This document shows positions 33,500 to 43,364 of a stretch of 64,000 nucleotides of DNA, in pieces; positions within the stretch are counted from its first letter, which is position 1, and the number at the start of each line of letters is the position of its first letter. The position numbers and the translations under genes were made by a program. Source of the stretch: Acidobacteriota bacterium (GTDB lineage Bacteria > Acidobacteriota > Blastocatellia > Pyrinomonadales > Pyrinomonadaceae). The DNA is taken from assembly GCA_019639235.1 (NCBI GenBank), contig JAHBSG010000002.1, positions 186,001 through 250,000 of the forward strand, written 5' to 3'. A model generated the notes under the pieces. It saw nothing but the letters and a program-made list of their open reading frames with translations. It was not told the origin of the DNA and did no database searches.

Positions 33500-34369
33500 A
33501 TGATGAAAAATCGCAATTGGGTGTTTTTTACCTTTCTCTCCTTTTCTCTCGTCGCGGCCGGGTGCGGTTCGGCGGTCGATTCGGCACCGCCCGAAACCGT
33601 TGAAACTCAGCAGGCCGTCGCCGAACCTGCTCCGCCGGCCGAGCCCGTTCCCGACCCGACGCCGGAGATACCAAACCTCCAGGCCGAGATCTCAGACAGC
33701 CGTTTTCGCGAGACGGCCTCGCCGCTCGGCAGCTACGACTTTCTTAATCACACATATCCGCTTCCTCGCGGCTGGCAGAACCCTGACGGCAGCGACATTC
33801 GGCTTGAGAACGGCAAGGTGGCGGCCGTTTCCGGTACCGTTTCCGACGACATGAGCGAGGACGAGAAGGCCGAGGCTCGGGCCGAACGACGGATCGGGAT
33901 GTCGCACGTCGTCACGAAATATTTTGATGCGACAGGCGACGGGCAGGATGAAGCGATCGTGATCTTAAAGATCGAAACGGCCGGCAATGCGATACCGCAG
34001 GTCATATACGTCTATACCTGGAAGGAAGACAAGCCCGATCTCCTTTGGCACTTCCGCACCGGCGACCGAACCGACGGCGGTCTGAAGGACATTCGGCCCG
34101 AGAACGGCCAGCTCGTCATCGAGCTTTACGGCCAGGACCGCTATATGCTCGGCGAGGTCGAGACCGGAAAGATCACCGGCGATGAGGCCCAACTCTGCTG
34201 CCCCTCGCACTTCACACGCTCCTCTTATAAATGGAACGGCCGCCACTTCATCCGCCAGGGCGACCGGCTGACGTTCTCAATGTCCGATCCCTCATCACCG
34301 CCGCTCAAGAACTACGGCGACATCGTCAACAACCCGAAGAACCAGCAGAATAAGGGCAAGAGGTCCTGA
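33500..34369 (+). CDS. Lipoprotein of unknown function
   Basis: A 289-residue protein from the ATG at 33500, chosen because MMKNRNWVFFTFLSFSLVAAGC is a clean lipoprotein signal (AAGC); the ORF is open further upstream to 33431. A Pro/Glu linker follows. The mature domain has AEARAERRIGMSHVVTKYFD, then an FG-GAP-like calcium-loop segment (DATGDGQDEAIVILKIE), YVYTWKEDKPDLLWHF and RSSYKWNGRHFIRQGDRL. Such proteins in this phylum are uncharacterised periplasmic or surface lipoproteins. It is about 200 bases before cydA and probably a separate unit. Confidence 0.7.
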   Translation: MMKNRNWVFFTFLSFSLVAAGCGSAVDSAPPETVETQQAVAEPAPPAEPVPDPTPEIPNLQAEISDSRFRETASPLGSYDFLNHTYPLPRGWQNPDGSDIRLENGKVAAVSGTVSDDMSEDEKAEARAERRIGMSHVVTKYFDATGDGQDEAIVILKIETAGNAIPQVIYVYTWKEDKPDLLWHFRTGDRTDGGLKDIRPENGQLVIELYGQDRYMLGEVETGKITGDEAQLCCPSHFTRSSYKWNGRHFIRQGDRLTFSMSDPSSPPLKNYGDIVNNPKNQQNKGKRS

Positions 34370-34463
34370 TTGCGGGAGCAGAAAGGCCGGCCCCGGGCTG
34401 CCCTCCGTCGTGATATATTAGCAGGACTGATATTGGTCGACATCTGAAATTACCCTTACTAAC

Positions 34464-34493
34464 TTGCACTCTGGCCCAAATGGGCCGATTATT
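34464..34493 (+). promoter_or_regulatory. Possible cydAB promoter with palindromic spacer
   Basis: TTGCAC (34464-34469) and ATTATT (34488-34493) lie 18 nt apart. The spacer contains the palindrome GGCCCA-AA-TGGGCC (34473-34486), a possible operator for a redox or oxygen regulator. The cydA start has a good ribosome-binding site (GGGAGG at 34561-34566). The remaining gap is featureless. Confidence 0.35.
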
Positions 34494-34575
34494 CCCGTGT
34501 AAACACGCCCTGCGTACCCTGCAGCGTCGGACGGCTTCTGGTTCTTTACCTTGAGAAAACGGGAGGAATTCTCAA

Positions 34576-35928
34576 ATGGAGTCGCTTACCCTTGACCGTC
34601 TGCAGTTCGCATTTACGGTCACTTATCATTATCTTTTTCCCCAGCTCACAATGGGCCTTGCTCCGCTGATCGTCATTTTCAAGTCCCTCGCGATATGGAA
34701 AAGAGACGAAATGTGGAACGAGGCCGCGAGGTTCTGGGGCAAGATCTTTGGCATTACATTCTTATTCGGCGTCGTTACGGGCATTCCGATGGAGTTTCAG
34801 TTCGGGACGAATTGGGCCGTATTTTCAAAATACGCCGGCGGCGTTATCGGGCAAACCCTCGCAATGGAAGGGACGTTCGCGTTCTTTCTTGAGTCGTCGT
34901 TCATCGGGCTGTTTCTCTTCGGCGAGAAGCGGCTCGGGCAGGCCCTGCACTGGCTTTCGGCATTTTTGATCTTTGTCGGCACGTGGCTCTCGGGCTGGTT
35001 CATCATTGCGACCAATGCATGGATGCAGCATCCGGTCGGTTACGAGGTCGCCGCAGACGGCAGCGTTCATCTAACGAGCTTCTGGTCACTGGTGCTCAAC
35101 GAATGGGCCGTTTATCAGTACATGCACAACATGGGCGGGGCTCTTGTAACCGGCAGTTTTGCCGTCGCCGCTCTAGGTGCCTTTTATATTCTCTCGAAGC
35201 AGCAGGTCGAATTCGGAAAGATGTTCGTCAAGGCAGGCGTCATTGCCGGATGCGTGGCGAGCATTTGGATGCTTTTCCCCTCCGGTGATTGGCAGGGCAA
35301 GATGGTCGCCAAACACCAGCCCGTAACGCTCGCCGCGATGGAAGGGCTTTTTGATACTACGGAGGGTGCACCGCTTGTCCTGATCGGGCAGCCCGATATG
35401 GAAAAGAAGCGGCTCGACAACGCGATCCACATCCCGTCCGCTCTCAGCTTCATCACCTATCAGCGTTGGGACGCCAAGGTGAAGGGGCTCAACGAATTCC
35501 CGGAAGACCAACATCCGGACAATATCCCGCTCCTCTATTACAGCTTTCACATAATGGTCGGGCTCGGGACCATCTTTATCGCGATAATGGTTATTGCGGC
35601 GATCTGGCTTTGGCGAGGTTGGCTCTTCGAGTCGAACTGGCTGCTCTGGATCCTGATGCTTCTTTTCCCGTTCCCGTTCATCGCGAATACGGTGGGTTGG
35701 ATGACGGCCGAGCTTGGCCGCCAGCCGTGGCTCGTTTACGGGCTTTTCAGAACAGAAGAGGGTGCTTCGCACATGGTCTCTTCAGGCAATGTGATGTTCA
35801 CCCTGCTCGGTTTTTTTGGAATGTATACGGTGCTTTCGCTGCTCTATATCTTCCTGATGCTCAGGCGGATAGAACACGGGGCCGAAGAACTGACGGCGGC
35901 CGCAGCCCCCGTTGGAGGAGAGAACTAA
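34576..35928 (+). CDS. cydA: Cytochrome bd quinol oxidase subunit I
   Basis: A 450-residue inner-membrane subunit carrying hemes b558, b595 and d, which oxidises quinol and reduces oxygen. Family blocks are RLQFAFTVTYHYLFPQLTMG with the heme ligand H18, GIPMEFQFGTNW, FALESSFIGLF-like helix 3 (here TFAFFLESSFIGLFLFGEK), H184 in QYMHNMGGALVTG, and TVGWMTAELGRQPWLVYG. The quinol-binding Q loop is short, as in the cyanide-insensitive branch. It is followed by cydB 12 bases later. The menaquinone pathway gene menC is 6 kb upstream. Confidence 0.96.
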   Translation: MESLTLDRLQFAFTVTYHYLFPQLTMGLAPLIVIFKSLAIWKRDEMWNEAARFWGKIFGITFLFGVVTGIPMEFQFGTNWAVFSKYAGGVIGQTLAMEGTFAFFLESSFIGLFLFGEKRLGQALHWLSAFLIFVGTWLSGWFIIATNAWMQHPVGYEVAADGSVHLTSFWSLVLNEWAVYQYMHNMGGALVTGSFAVAALGAFYILSKQQVEFGKMFVKAGVIAGCVASIWMLFPSGDWQGKMVAKHQPVTLAAMEGLFDTTEGAPLVLIGQPDMEKKRLDNAIHIPSALSFITYQRWDAKVKGLNEFPEDQHPDNIPLLYYSFHIMVGLGTIFIAIMVIAAIWLWRGWLFESNWLLWILMLLFPFPFIANTVGWMTAELGRQPWLVYGLFRTEEGASHMVSSGNVMFTLLGFFGMYTVLSLLYIFLMLRRIEHGAEELTAAAAPVGGEN

Positions 35929-35940
35929 AGGGAGGCTGAT

Positions 35941-36978
<1,038 letters not shown>

Positions 36979-37055
36979 ACCGCTTCCGGGTTGTCATTCT
37001 ATCGGCGGGTTTCGGCCCGCCGTTGTTATTTTTAACACTTTACATCACAAAGTAC

Positions 37056-37084
37056 TTGACAGAGCCGATTACTTGGCATATATT
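37056..37084 (+). promoter_or_regulatory. Near-consensus sigma-70 promoter
   Basis: A perfect -35 TTGACA (37056-37061), a 17-nt spacer and -10 TATATT (37079-37084). The expected start is around 37091, only about four bases before the ATG at 37095, which has no ribosome-binding site. This is the best promoter match in the window. Confidence 0.75.
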
Positions 37085-37094
37085 CGTTTTCGCG

Positions 37095-37712
37095 ATGGCG
37101 AAGATATCTCCTCTACAGAAGACCGAACGCGATGAGCCCGTGAGCCTCGGCGACAGGGCGCTCGATAACCTCGACTTTATCCGCTCGACGATGGAACGCT
37201 CGACGAGCTTTACGGCCGTTCCGGGGTATGGCGGCATGCTGATGGGTGCGACCGCGATCGGTGCGGCGTTTTTTGCGAACCAGCAGATCTATCTTCGCAA
37301 CTGGCTTGTCATCTGGGTTGTTGAGGCCTTTCTCGCTTTTGCCATCGGCCTTTTGGCGATGTGGCAAAAAGCGAAGCTCGGCGGGCAGTCGCTTTTCTCG
37401 GCTCCGGCACGCAAGTTCGCGATGAGCTTTGCGCCGCCGATCATCGTCGGCGTTGCGCTCACCTTTGGGCTCTGGCGGTTCGATCACTACGGCGTGATGG
37501 CCGGAATGTGGATGCTCTGCTACGGAGCGGCGGTGGTCGGCGGCGGTGCGTATTCGGTGCGGGCGGTGCCGGTAATGGGCTGGTGCTTCATCGTGCTCGG
37601 GGCGATCACACTCGCCCTTCCAAAGGGCTCGAGCGACGAGATGATGGCCGCAAGCTTCGGCCTACTTCACATAATTTTCGGAGCGGTGATTGCCCGGAAA
37701 TACGGTGGATAG
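37095..37712 (+). CDS. Six-span membrane protein of unknown function
   Basis: A 205-residue protein from the ATG at 37095. The ORF is open far upstream into cydB, but the promoter at 37056-37084 fixes the start. The polar N-terminus (KTERDEPVSLGDRALDNLDF) contains IRSTMERSTSFTAVPGYGG, typical of a conserved uncharacterised membrane family in Acidobacteriota. About six helices follow, for example MLMGATAIGAAFFA, WLVIWVVEAFLAFAIGLLAM, FAPPIIVGVALTFGLW and CFIVLGAITLAL. No catalytic motif is seen. The next two genes often accompany this protein in related genomes (membrane protein and winged-helix regulator), which I infer from style, not from a search. Confidence 0.75.
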   Translation: MAKISPLQKTERDEPVSLGDRALDNLDFIRSTMERSTSFTAVPGYGGMLMGATAIGAAFFANQQIYLRNWLVIWVVEAFLAFAIGLLAMWQKAKLGGQSLFSAPARKFAMSFAPPIIVGVALTFGLWRFDHYGVMAGMWMLCYGAAVVGGGAYSVRAVPVMGWCFIVLGAITLALPKGSSDEMMAASFGLLHIIFGAVIARKYGG

Positions 37713-37880
37713 TGGCGAGTGACGAGGGACAAGTGACGAGGGCGGTGTCTGAGGCCCGCGCGTAAGCAAGGGCTCATTGAGGAAGCCCGCACGTGAGTAA
37801 GGACGGTGAATCCAATGCGGCTTTCCGAATGCGGAATCTGCAAACAACTGGGCCTCTTCATTCAAAACGGGATAACAGAA

Positions 37881-38183
37881 ATGGAAAACGTAATTCAAAT
37901 GAACAACAAACGGCTTGTTTTCTTGATGCTGGCAGCGGCGGGGTTGCTTATGGTGCCGCTGGTCGCGATGAGGTTCACGAGCGAGGTGAACTGGTCGGTA
38001 TTCGACTTCATCGTCGCGGGCGTGCTGCTTTTTGGGACCGGCCTCGCGATCGAGCTCGCGCTCAGGATCGTGACGGGGTTCTGGACACGGGTCGCTGCGG
38101 TGCTCGGTTTGCTCTTTATTCTCTTCTTGGTCTGGGCGGAGCTCGCGGTCGGCATTTTCGGAACGCCGCTCGCGGGAAGTTAG
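37881..38183 (+). CDS. Small three-span membrane protein
   Basis: A 100-residue protein from the ATG at 37881; a longer in-frame start at 37806 is less likely because the hydrophobic core begins at residue ~11. Helices are LVFLMLAAAGLLMVPLVAM, FIVAGVLLFGTGLAIELAL and VAAVLGLLFILFLVWAELAV. No family motif is recognised. It sits between a six-span membrane protein and a winged-helix regulator. Confidence 0.65.
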   Translation: MENVIQMNNKRLVFLMLAAAGLLMVPLVAMRFTSEVNWSVFDFIVAGVLLFGTGLAIELALRIVTGFWTRVAAVLGLLFILFLVWAELAVGIFGTPLAGS

Positions 38184-38280
38184 CCTGATCGGCTTTTCCT
38201 CTTTTTTCGTGGTTGCAAAGAGATATTAACCACGGAAAAAGAAATGAAGAAAGAAAGCGGACAAGTGCCGCTCGTTGATT

Positions 38281-38655
38281 ATGGCGAAGTCTAATTTGGC
38301 AAAAGTAGAAAAGAACGAATCGCCGCCGCGGCTTTCGGTGGCGAAGGCGGCCGAGACCGTCTCGAACGATCTGGATAAGGTGATCCACGAGCGGATGCGG
38401 CTTGGCATCATCAGCGCGCTCGCGGCAAACGAAAAGCTCAGCTTTGGCGAGCTGAAAACGCTGCTCGATACGACCGACGGAAATCTTAGCGTCCACGCTC
38501 GCAAGCTTGAGGACGCGGGCTACGTGACGATGAAAAAGTCGTTTGCCGGCCGCACGCCGCTCACCGAATACAAGATAACCGCCGCCGGCCGCAAAGCCCT
38601 GACCCGCTACCTCGACCACATGGAAGCGCTGATCAGGGCGATGAAGGGGAGATGA
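38281..38655 (+). CDS. Winged-helix transcriptional regulator
   Basis: A 124-residue cytosolic DNA-binding protein from the ATG at 38281 (an upstream TTG at 38275 would add two residues). The winged helix-turn-helix reads LDKVIHERMRLGIISALAAN, then LSFGELKTLLDTTDGNLSVH and ARKLEDAGYVTMKKSFAGRT, ending with YKITAAGRKALTRYLDHME. This matches the HTH_34/ArsR-like group of single-domain regulators. No metal-binding cysteines are present. It probably controls the adjacent membrane-protein genes. Confidence 0.88.
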   Translation: MAKSNLAKVEKNESPPRLSVAKAAETVSNDLDKVIHERMRLGIISALAANEKLSFGELKTLLDTTDGNLSVHARKLEDAGYVTMKKSFAGRTPLTEYKITAAGRKALTRYLDHMEALIRAMKGR

Positions 38656-38683
38656 TCGGGAGGGACGAGGACCGAATTCACAG

Positions 38684-38792
38684 GATGCACAGGATCGGCA
38701 GGATGCGTTTCGGCACTTTTGTGGGTCTCTGCAGCGATGATGGAACGTTGCAACACAAGAATTATCCTGATCATCGTGTCCATCCTGTAAAA
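38684..38792. repeat. Imperfect inverted repeat between genes
   Basis: An ACAGGATGCACAGGAT-type left arm (about 38690-38715) is partly complementary to the ATCCTG/TCCATCCTGT-type right arm (about 38762-38788), with around three quarters of positions pairing. It occupies the 211-base gap after the regulator gene. It may be a dispersed hairpin element or a terminator. Confidence 0.5.
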
Positions 38793-38866
38793 AAACCGAT
38801 TCGGTTTCCCGCAAGATATGGCGGGGTTTTCGTTCAGAAGTAAAACGACCTAGCGAGGCAATAAAA

Positions 38867-40708
38867 ATGAACCCACGGACACGGACCGGGCTTGAGATCC
38901 TTCTTGTAGCGATTCTTTTCGGCGTTTTCGGCAATGTGATGTTGCGACAGACGCCCTGGGGGCTGAACGTCTTTCTTTTTGTGACGGTCTTTACGGCGGC
39001 GATGGCGGTGATGATGCTCCGCAACCGGCCGGAGCTTATGACCGCACGAACGCTGTCGCTTCAGGCGGCGATGCTCTTTTTCGGGGCGATGTTCGTCGTC
39101 CGCGATTCGATCGAGCTGCGGGTCTATGACACCTTTGCCGTCATCATAATAATGGGCGTGCTCGTCCTGCCCAATTTCGGCATCAATCAGCGGATCGCCG
39201 GCGTATTTCACTACGGGGCCGGGTTCGTTTGGTCGGGGCTTATCTCGTTTCTCGGGCCGTTCTTTTTGATCGGCGCGGATATCGATTGGAAAGAGATTCC
39301 CGGCAATCGGCTTAGCAAGGGCATCTTCTCGGTGCTGCGGGGCTTGGCGGTCGCGTTGCCGCTGGTGCTTATATTTGGTGCGTTGTTCATGGCGGCGGAC
39401 GCAGCGTTTGAGGATTTTGCGAACCGGGCCGTCAATTTCGACATGGACACCGTGCTCTCGCACGTGTTGCTCTCGTCGCTTTTTGCTTGGCTCGCGGCTG
39501 GCTACCTGCGCGGTTCGATAATGGAGCATGCGTTTGCGGTGGCGGGTGCGGCGGCGGCCTCGCCGATCCCGGCCTCAGAGGAAAAGAAGCCCGCCGAACC
39601 TTCCGCGGCCGAAGGCGAGAAGAGCTATGTTGACAAGTTCACCTCCGAGCCGGCCGAGGACACTTCGCTCCCGAACAACGCGACCATTCTTGAGCACATA
39701 AACATCAGCGACCCGCCGAACGCCGATCCGGGCTCCCCTCCTTACGAAGGAGGGGTGGACGCCCCTATTTCTCAAGGGGCGGACGGGGTGGTTCTCTCTT
39801 CCGACAATCCAAAAGCAGATGAAAAAGCTGCACGCGGAGAACGCGACTGGCAGAACTGGGACAACACTAAGTTTCCAAGTGTGTTCACGCTCGGCCGCGT
39901 TGAGACGATTATCATTCTCGGCCTCGTCGATCTGCTTTTCCTTGCTTTCGTCGTGTTTCAGCTTCCTTATCTTTTCGGCGGGATGGACCTTGTGCAGACG
40001 ACGCCTGACCTCAAGCTGGCCGATTTTGCCCGCCGCGGCTTTGGCGAACTTGTCGCGGTCGCGTTTCTCGTCCTGCCGCTGCTGCTTGCCTCGCACTGGC
40101 TGCTTCGCCGCGATGAACGGCGGAACGAGGCGGTCTTTCGCGTGCTTGCCGGTGTTCAGATCGGGCTGCTTTTTGTCATCATGGCCTCGGCAATGCAGCG
40201 GCTTGTGCTGCTGTCCGGCGAACTCGGCTATGGCTGGACGACCGTCCGCTTTTACCCGATGGTCTTCATGCTCTGGCTCGCCGTCGTGTTCGTCTGGTTC
40301 GGCTGGACGGTGCTCCGCGGCCGCCGGAACAACTTCGCCTGGGGAGCTCTCTGGTCGGCGATAGTTATTCTCGCCGCAACCAACCTGATGAATCCGGACG
40401 ACTTCATCGCCCGCAAAAACATTCAGCTTATGCAGCAAGGCCGCGAATATGACGCCTGGTACCACACTTACCAGTTAAGCGATGACGCGGTCCCGGCGCT
40501 CATTGAAAGCCTGCCGGTGATGAATGCAGAGGATGCATGCACGACGAAGCAGAATCTTTATGACCGGCTCGTCGATGCCCGCGGCGAGGGTGATGTCCGC
40601 TCGCTGAACTGGTCCCGCGAGAGTGCCTTCCGTCTGCTCGAAGGCAACTCCGGCATGCTCATCAACCGCCCGGAGTGCGAGGTGCCGAGTGCCGTTGGTG
40701 TAAAATAG
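38867..40708 (+). CDS. DUF4173/DUF4153-family polytopic membrane protein
   Basis: A 613-residue membrane protein with about ten helices in two blocks (residues ~5-230 and ~335-520). Features typical of the DUF4173 family include the YCLRGSIME-type turn after helix 5 (here AAGYLRGSIMEHAF), EFRVLAGVQIGLLFVIMASA-like and RFYPMVFMLWLAVVFVWFGW. The C-terminus has a soluble tail (IESLPVMNAEDACTTKQNLY). The central cytosolic linker (~230-330) contains a translated palindromic element at 39735-39780. Function is unknown; such proteins are found near regulators. The stop lies five bases before the xerD start. Confidence 0.8.
   Translation: MNPRTRTGLEILLVAILFGVFGNVMLRQTPWGLNVFLFVTVFTAAMAVMMLRNRPELMTARTLSLQAAMLFFGAMFVVRDSIELRVYDTFAVIIIMGVLVLPNFGINQRIAGVFHYGAGFVWSGLISFLGPFFLIGADIDWKEIPGNRLSKGIFSVLRGLAVALPLVLIFGALFMAADAAFEDFANRAVNFDMDTVLSHVLLSSLFAWLAAGYLRGSIMEHAFAVAGAAAASPIPASEEKKPAEPSAAEGEKSYVDKFTSEPAEDTSLPNNATILEHINISDPPNADPGSPPYEGGVDAPISQGADGVVLSSDNPKADEKAARGERDWQNWDNTKFPSVFTLGRVETIIILGLVDLLFLAFVVFQLPYLFGGMDLVQTTPDLKLADFARRGFGELVAVAFLVLPLLLASHWLLRRDERRNEAVFRVLAGVQIGLLFVIMASAMQRLVLLSGELGYGWTTVRFYPMVFMLWLAVVFVWFGWTVLRGRRNNFAWGALWSAIVILAATNLMNPDDFIARKNIQLMQQGREYDAWYHTYQLSDDAVPALIESLPVMNAEDACTTKQNLYDRLVDARGEGDVRSLNWSRESAFRLLEGNSGMLINRPECEVPSAVGVK
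39735..39780. repeat. Palindromic element translated in frame
   Basis: CCCCTCCTT-ACG-AAGGAGGGG (39735-39755) and GCCCCT...AGGGGC (39761-39780) form two adjacent hairpins within an open reading frame, adding a peptide near residues 288-313 (GSPPYEGGVDAPISQGADG). The surrounding protein region is a flexible linker. It resembles intergenic palindromic repeats that became part of a protein. Confidence 0.7.
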
Positions 40709-40713
40709 GAGGC

Positions 40714-41601
40714 ATGTCACGAGACCTAATCGGCGAGTACATTTCTTTCGTCCGGGTCGAAAAGGGCCTGGCGAAGAACTCGCTGGCGGGTTATGAGGGC
40801 GACCTGCGGAAGTTTGAGGCTTGGGCGGGGAAGAACCGGATCGAGCCTATTGCGGCTACGCGGGAAGACCTTCGCGAGTTTTTGATCGACCTGACCAAGC
40901 AGAAGATCTCAGAAAGCTCAAAGCGGCGGATGGTCAGTTCGCTTCGCGGTTTTTTCGGCTTTCTGGCGATCGACGGCCACTTGCCCAAGAGCCCGGCCGA
41001 GGACCTTGAAACCCCGCGAAAGAGCTTTTACCTTCCGCGTTTTTTGAACCAAGCCGAGATCGAGCAACTCCTTGCCGCACCCGACGTCGCAAGCGAAACG
41101 GGCCTCCGCGACCGGGCGGTGCTCGAGCTGATGTATGCCTGCGGGCTGCGGGTTTCCGAGCTCTGCGCGCTCCGGATGGCCGATGTCGATCTCGAATCCG
41201 GCATCTTGACGACCACCGGAAAGGGCAACAAGACGCGCCGCGTGCCCATCGGGAAAAGCGCGGTCGAATGGCTGCGGAATTATCTCGCCGCCCGCCGCGA
41301 GAAGGAACCGCAAGACACCGATCCGCACCTCTTCATCAAGCCAAAGGGCGGGCCAATGACGCGGCAGATCGTCCACGGCTTCATCAAGCGATATGCGGAC
41401 CAATGCGGGTTCAAGGGCGTTTCGCCGCACACGATCCGGCATTCATTTGCCACGCACATGGTCCAAAACCGGGCCGATATCCGCAGCGTCCAGCAGATGC
41501 TCGGCCACGCCGATATTTCGACCACGCAGATCTACACTCACATCACCGACGCCCATCTAAAAAAGGCATACGAAAGCTTTCACCCGAGGTCGAAGAAGTA
41601 A
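40714..41601 (+). CDS. xerD: Tyrosine recombinase XerD
   Basis: A 295-residue site-specific recombinase that, with XerC, resolves chromosome dimers at dif. The N-terminal SAM-like domain (LIGEYISFVRVEKGLAKNSL) is followed by the catalytic domain with the conserved residues R in CGLRVSELCAL, K in TGKGNKTRRVP, H-x-x-R in HTIRHSFATHMV, H in LGHADISTTQ, and the nucleophile Y in IYTHI. The length is typical. AGGAGG lies only one base before the ATG, unusually close for a ribosome-binding site, but no other start fits the family. It looks like the housekeeping enzyme, not a phage integrase. Confidence 0.92.
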   Translation: MSRDLIGEYISFVRVEKGLAKNSLAGYEGDLRKFEAWAGKNRIEPIAATREDLREFLIDLTKQKISESSKRRMVSSLRGFFGFLAIDGHLPKSPAEDLETPRKSFYLPRFLNQAEIEQLLAAPDVASETGLRDRAVLELMYACGLRVSELCALRMADVDLESGILTTTGKGNKTRRVPIGKSAVEWLRNYLAARREKEPQDTDPHLFIKPKGGPMTRQIVHGFIKRYADQCGFKGVSPHTIRHSFATHMVQNRADIRSVQQMLGHADISTTQIYTHITDAHLKKAYESFHPRSKK

Positions 41602-41685
41602 ACGGACGACAATAGGCTCTGAGGACGCAGTTTTTCTGTGTTTCGGCAGTGGGCTGTGCTAACATCTTAGTTCCGAAACAAAACT

Positions 41686-42381
41686 ATGCTTGACGAGATA
41701 AAACCTCCTGAGGAGCAGTGTCTTTCTGTCGATGGTTCCCGCCGCGATTTTCTTAAGAAGAGTGCGGTTGCGGGTGCTGGGGTTGCGGCGATTAAGCTCG
41801 GCGGTGCGGTGCCGCTGGTGGCGAGCGAACCGGCGATCGAGGGCGGGATTCCTGTCGAGAAATTGACAGTAAAGCTGAACATCAACGGCAAGGAGCACAC
41901 GCTGCCGGTCGATACGCGGACGTCGCTGCTTGATGCACTTCGCGAGCAGCTTGAGATGACCGGCTCGAAGAAGGGCTGCGACCACGGCCAGTGCGGGGCA
42001 TGCACGGTGATCATCGACGGCCGCCGACAGCTTTCGTGCCTGACGCTCGCCGCGATGTGCGACGACCGAAAGGTGACGACCATCGAGGGGCTCGCCGAGG
42101 GCGACAAGCTCCACCCGATGCAGGCCGCCTTTATCGAGCGCGACGGAATGCAGTGCGGCTACTGCACACCGGGCCAGATCTGTTCGGCGGTCGCGATGCT
42201 TGAGGAAGCTCGGAACGGCGAAGCGAGTTTCGTTACGGAAAACATCAACGCCATTCCCCGCGGGCAAAAGCTCTCGAAATCAGAGATACAGGAACGAATG
42301 AGCGGCAATATCTGCCGCTGCGGGGCTTACCCCAACATCGTCGCCGCCATCGAGGACGTTCAGGCAGGAGGTGCGAAATGA
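41686..42381 (+). CDS. paoA: Aldehyde oxidoreductase iron-sulfur subunit PaoA-like
   Basis: A 231-residue small subunit of a periplasmic molybdenum aldehyde oxidoreductase. A Tat signal is visible (GSRRDFLKKSAVAGAGVAA). The plant-type [2Fe-2S] site is KGCDHGQCGACTVIIDGRRQ with LSC, and the second [2Fe-2S] site uses CGYCTPGQICSAV and GNICRCGAYPNI. Electrons pass from the molybdenum site to FAD through these clusters. The stop overlaps paoB by ATGA, so all three subunits are translationally coupled. Confidence 0.92.
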   Translation: MLDEIKPPEEQCLSVDGSRRDFLKKSAVAGAGVAAIKLGGAVPLVASEPAIEGGIPVEKLTVKLNINGKEHTLPVDTRTSLLDALREQLEMTGSKKGCDHGQCGACTVIIDGRRQLSCLTLAAMCDDRKVTTIEGLAEGDKLHPMQAAFIERDGMQCGYCTPGQICSAVAMLEEARNGEASFVTENINAIPRGQKLSKSEIQERMSGNICRCGAYPNIVAAIEDVQAGGAK

Positions 42382-43364
42382 GGCCATTTGCATTCAAGCG
42401 TCCGGCCGGTGCCGAGGCTGCCGTTAAGCTCGTCGCCGCCAATAAAGATGCGAGGTTCATCGCCGGCGGGACGAATCTTATCGACCTGATGAAGGAGGGC
42501 GTTGACCGCCCGAATGAGCTGGTCGATATCTCCCGCGTTTCGCTTAATCTGATTCGCTCGCTCGGCGGAAACGGGGTTTCGATCGGCGCTCTCGCGAAGA
42601 ACACGGACACGGCAAACCATCCGCTCATACGTCAGGGTTTTCCTTTGCTGACGCAGGCAATTCTTTCCGGTGCCTCGCCGCAGATACGCAACATGGCGAC
42701 AAACGGCGGCAACCTGATGCAGCGGACCCGGTGTTCCTATTTTTATGACCTTGGGACGCCCTGCAACAAGCGGCAGCCGGGCTCGGGCTGCGGTGCTAAA
42801 GACGGGCTCAACCGCTACTCGGCGATCTTCGGCTGGAGCGATTCGTGCGTTGCCGTACATCCCTCGGATATGTGCGTCGCGCTTGCCGCTCTTGATGCGA
42901 CCGTCCGGATACGCACCGTTGCCGGCGGCGAACGGAAGATGAATTTCACGGCATTTCATCGCCTTCCCGGCGACATGCCGGAACTCGACAACAATCTTTC
43001 GCACGGGGAAATGATCCTCTCGATCGATATTCCCGCAAATAGATTTCAGGCCAACAGCTACTATCTGAAGATCCGCGACCGATCGAGCTATGCCTTCGCA
43101 CTTGTTTCTGTCGCGGTCGGGCTTGAGATCGACAAAGGCGTGATAAAGAACGCCCGCATCGCACTCGGCGGCGTTGCCCATAAGCCCTGGCGGGCCGAGG
43201 AAGCCGAACGATTCATCGAAGGAAAGCAGGCCGATGCGGCCGTTTTCCAGCAGGCCGCCGAACTCGCTCTCCGCGGAGCAAAGCCGCTCTCCGAGAACGG
43301 CTACAAGGTAAAACTAGCCCAGCGGGCCATCGCCCGGGCACTCAGGAGGGCAGCGAACGTATGA
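42378..43364 (+). CDS. paoB: Aldehyde oxidoreductase FAD subunit PaoB-like
   Basis: A 328-residue medium subunit with the CO-dehydrogenase flavoprotein fold. FAD-binding segments are KDARFIAGGTNLIDLMKEGV and RNMATNGGNLMQRTRC. The insertion RTRCSYFYDLGTPCNKRQPG followed by SGCGAKDG carries the cysteines that bind an extra [4Fe-4S] cluster in E. coli PaoB, a feature setting this branch apart from xanthine dehydrogenase. The start overlaps paoA and the stop overlaps paoC by four bases. Confidence 0.92.
   Translation: MRPFAFKRPAGAEAAVKLVAANKDARFIAGGTNLIDLMKEGVDRPNELVDISRVSLNLIRSLGGNGVSIGALAKNTDTANHPLIRQGFPLLTQAILSGASPQIRNMATNGGNLMQRTRCSYFYDLGTPCNKRQPGSGCGAKDGLNRYSAIFGWSDSCVAVHPSDMCVALAALDATVRIRTVAGGERKMNFTAFHRLPGDMPELDNNLSHGEMILSIDIPANRFQANSYYLKIRDRSSYAFALVSVAVGLEIDKGVIKNARIALGGVAHKPWRAEEAERFIEGKQADAAVFQQAAELALRGAKPLSENGYKVKLAQRAIARALRRAANV

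Noticed and set aside
40714-41601. Tyrosine recombinase as integrase for the phage block or cassettes
   Set aside because: The sequence is typical housekeeping XerD and lies 10 kb or more from the inserted segments.
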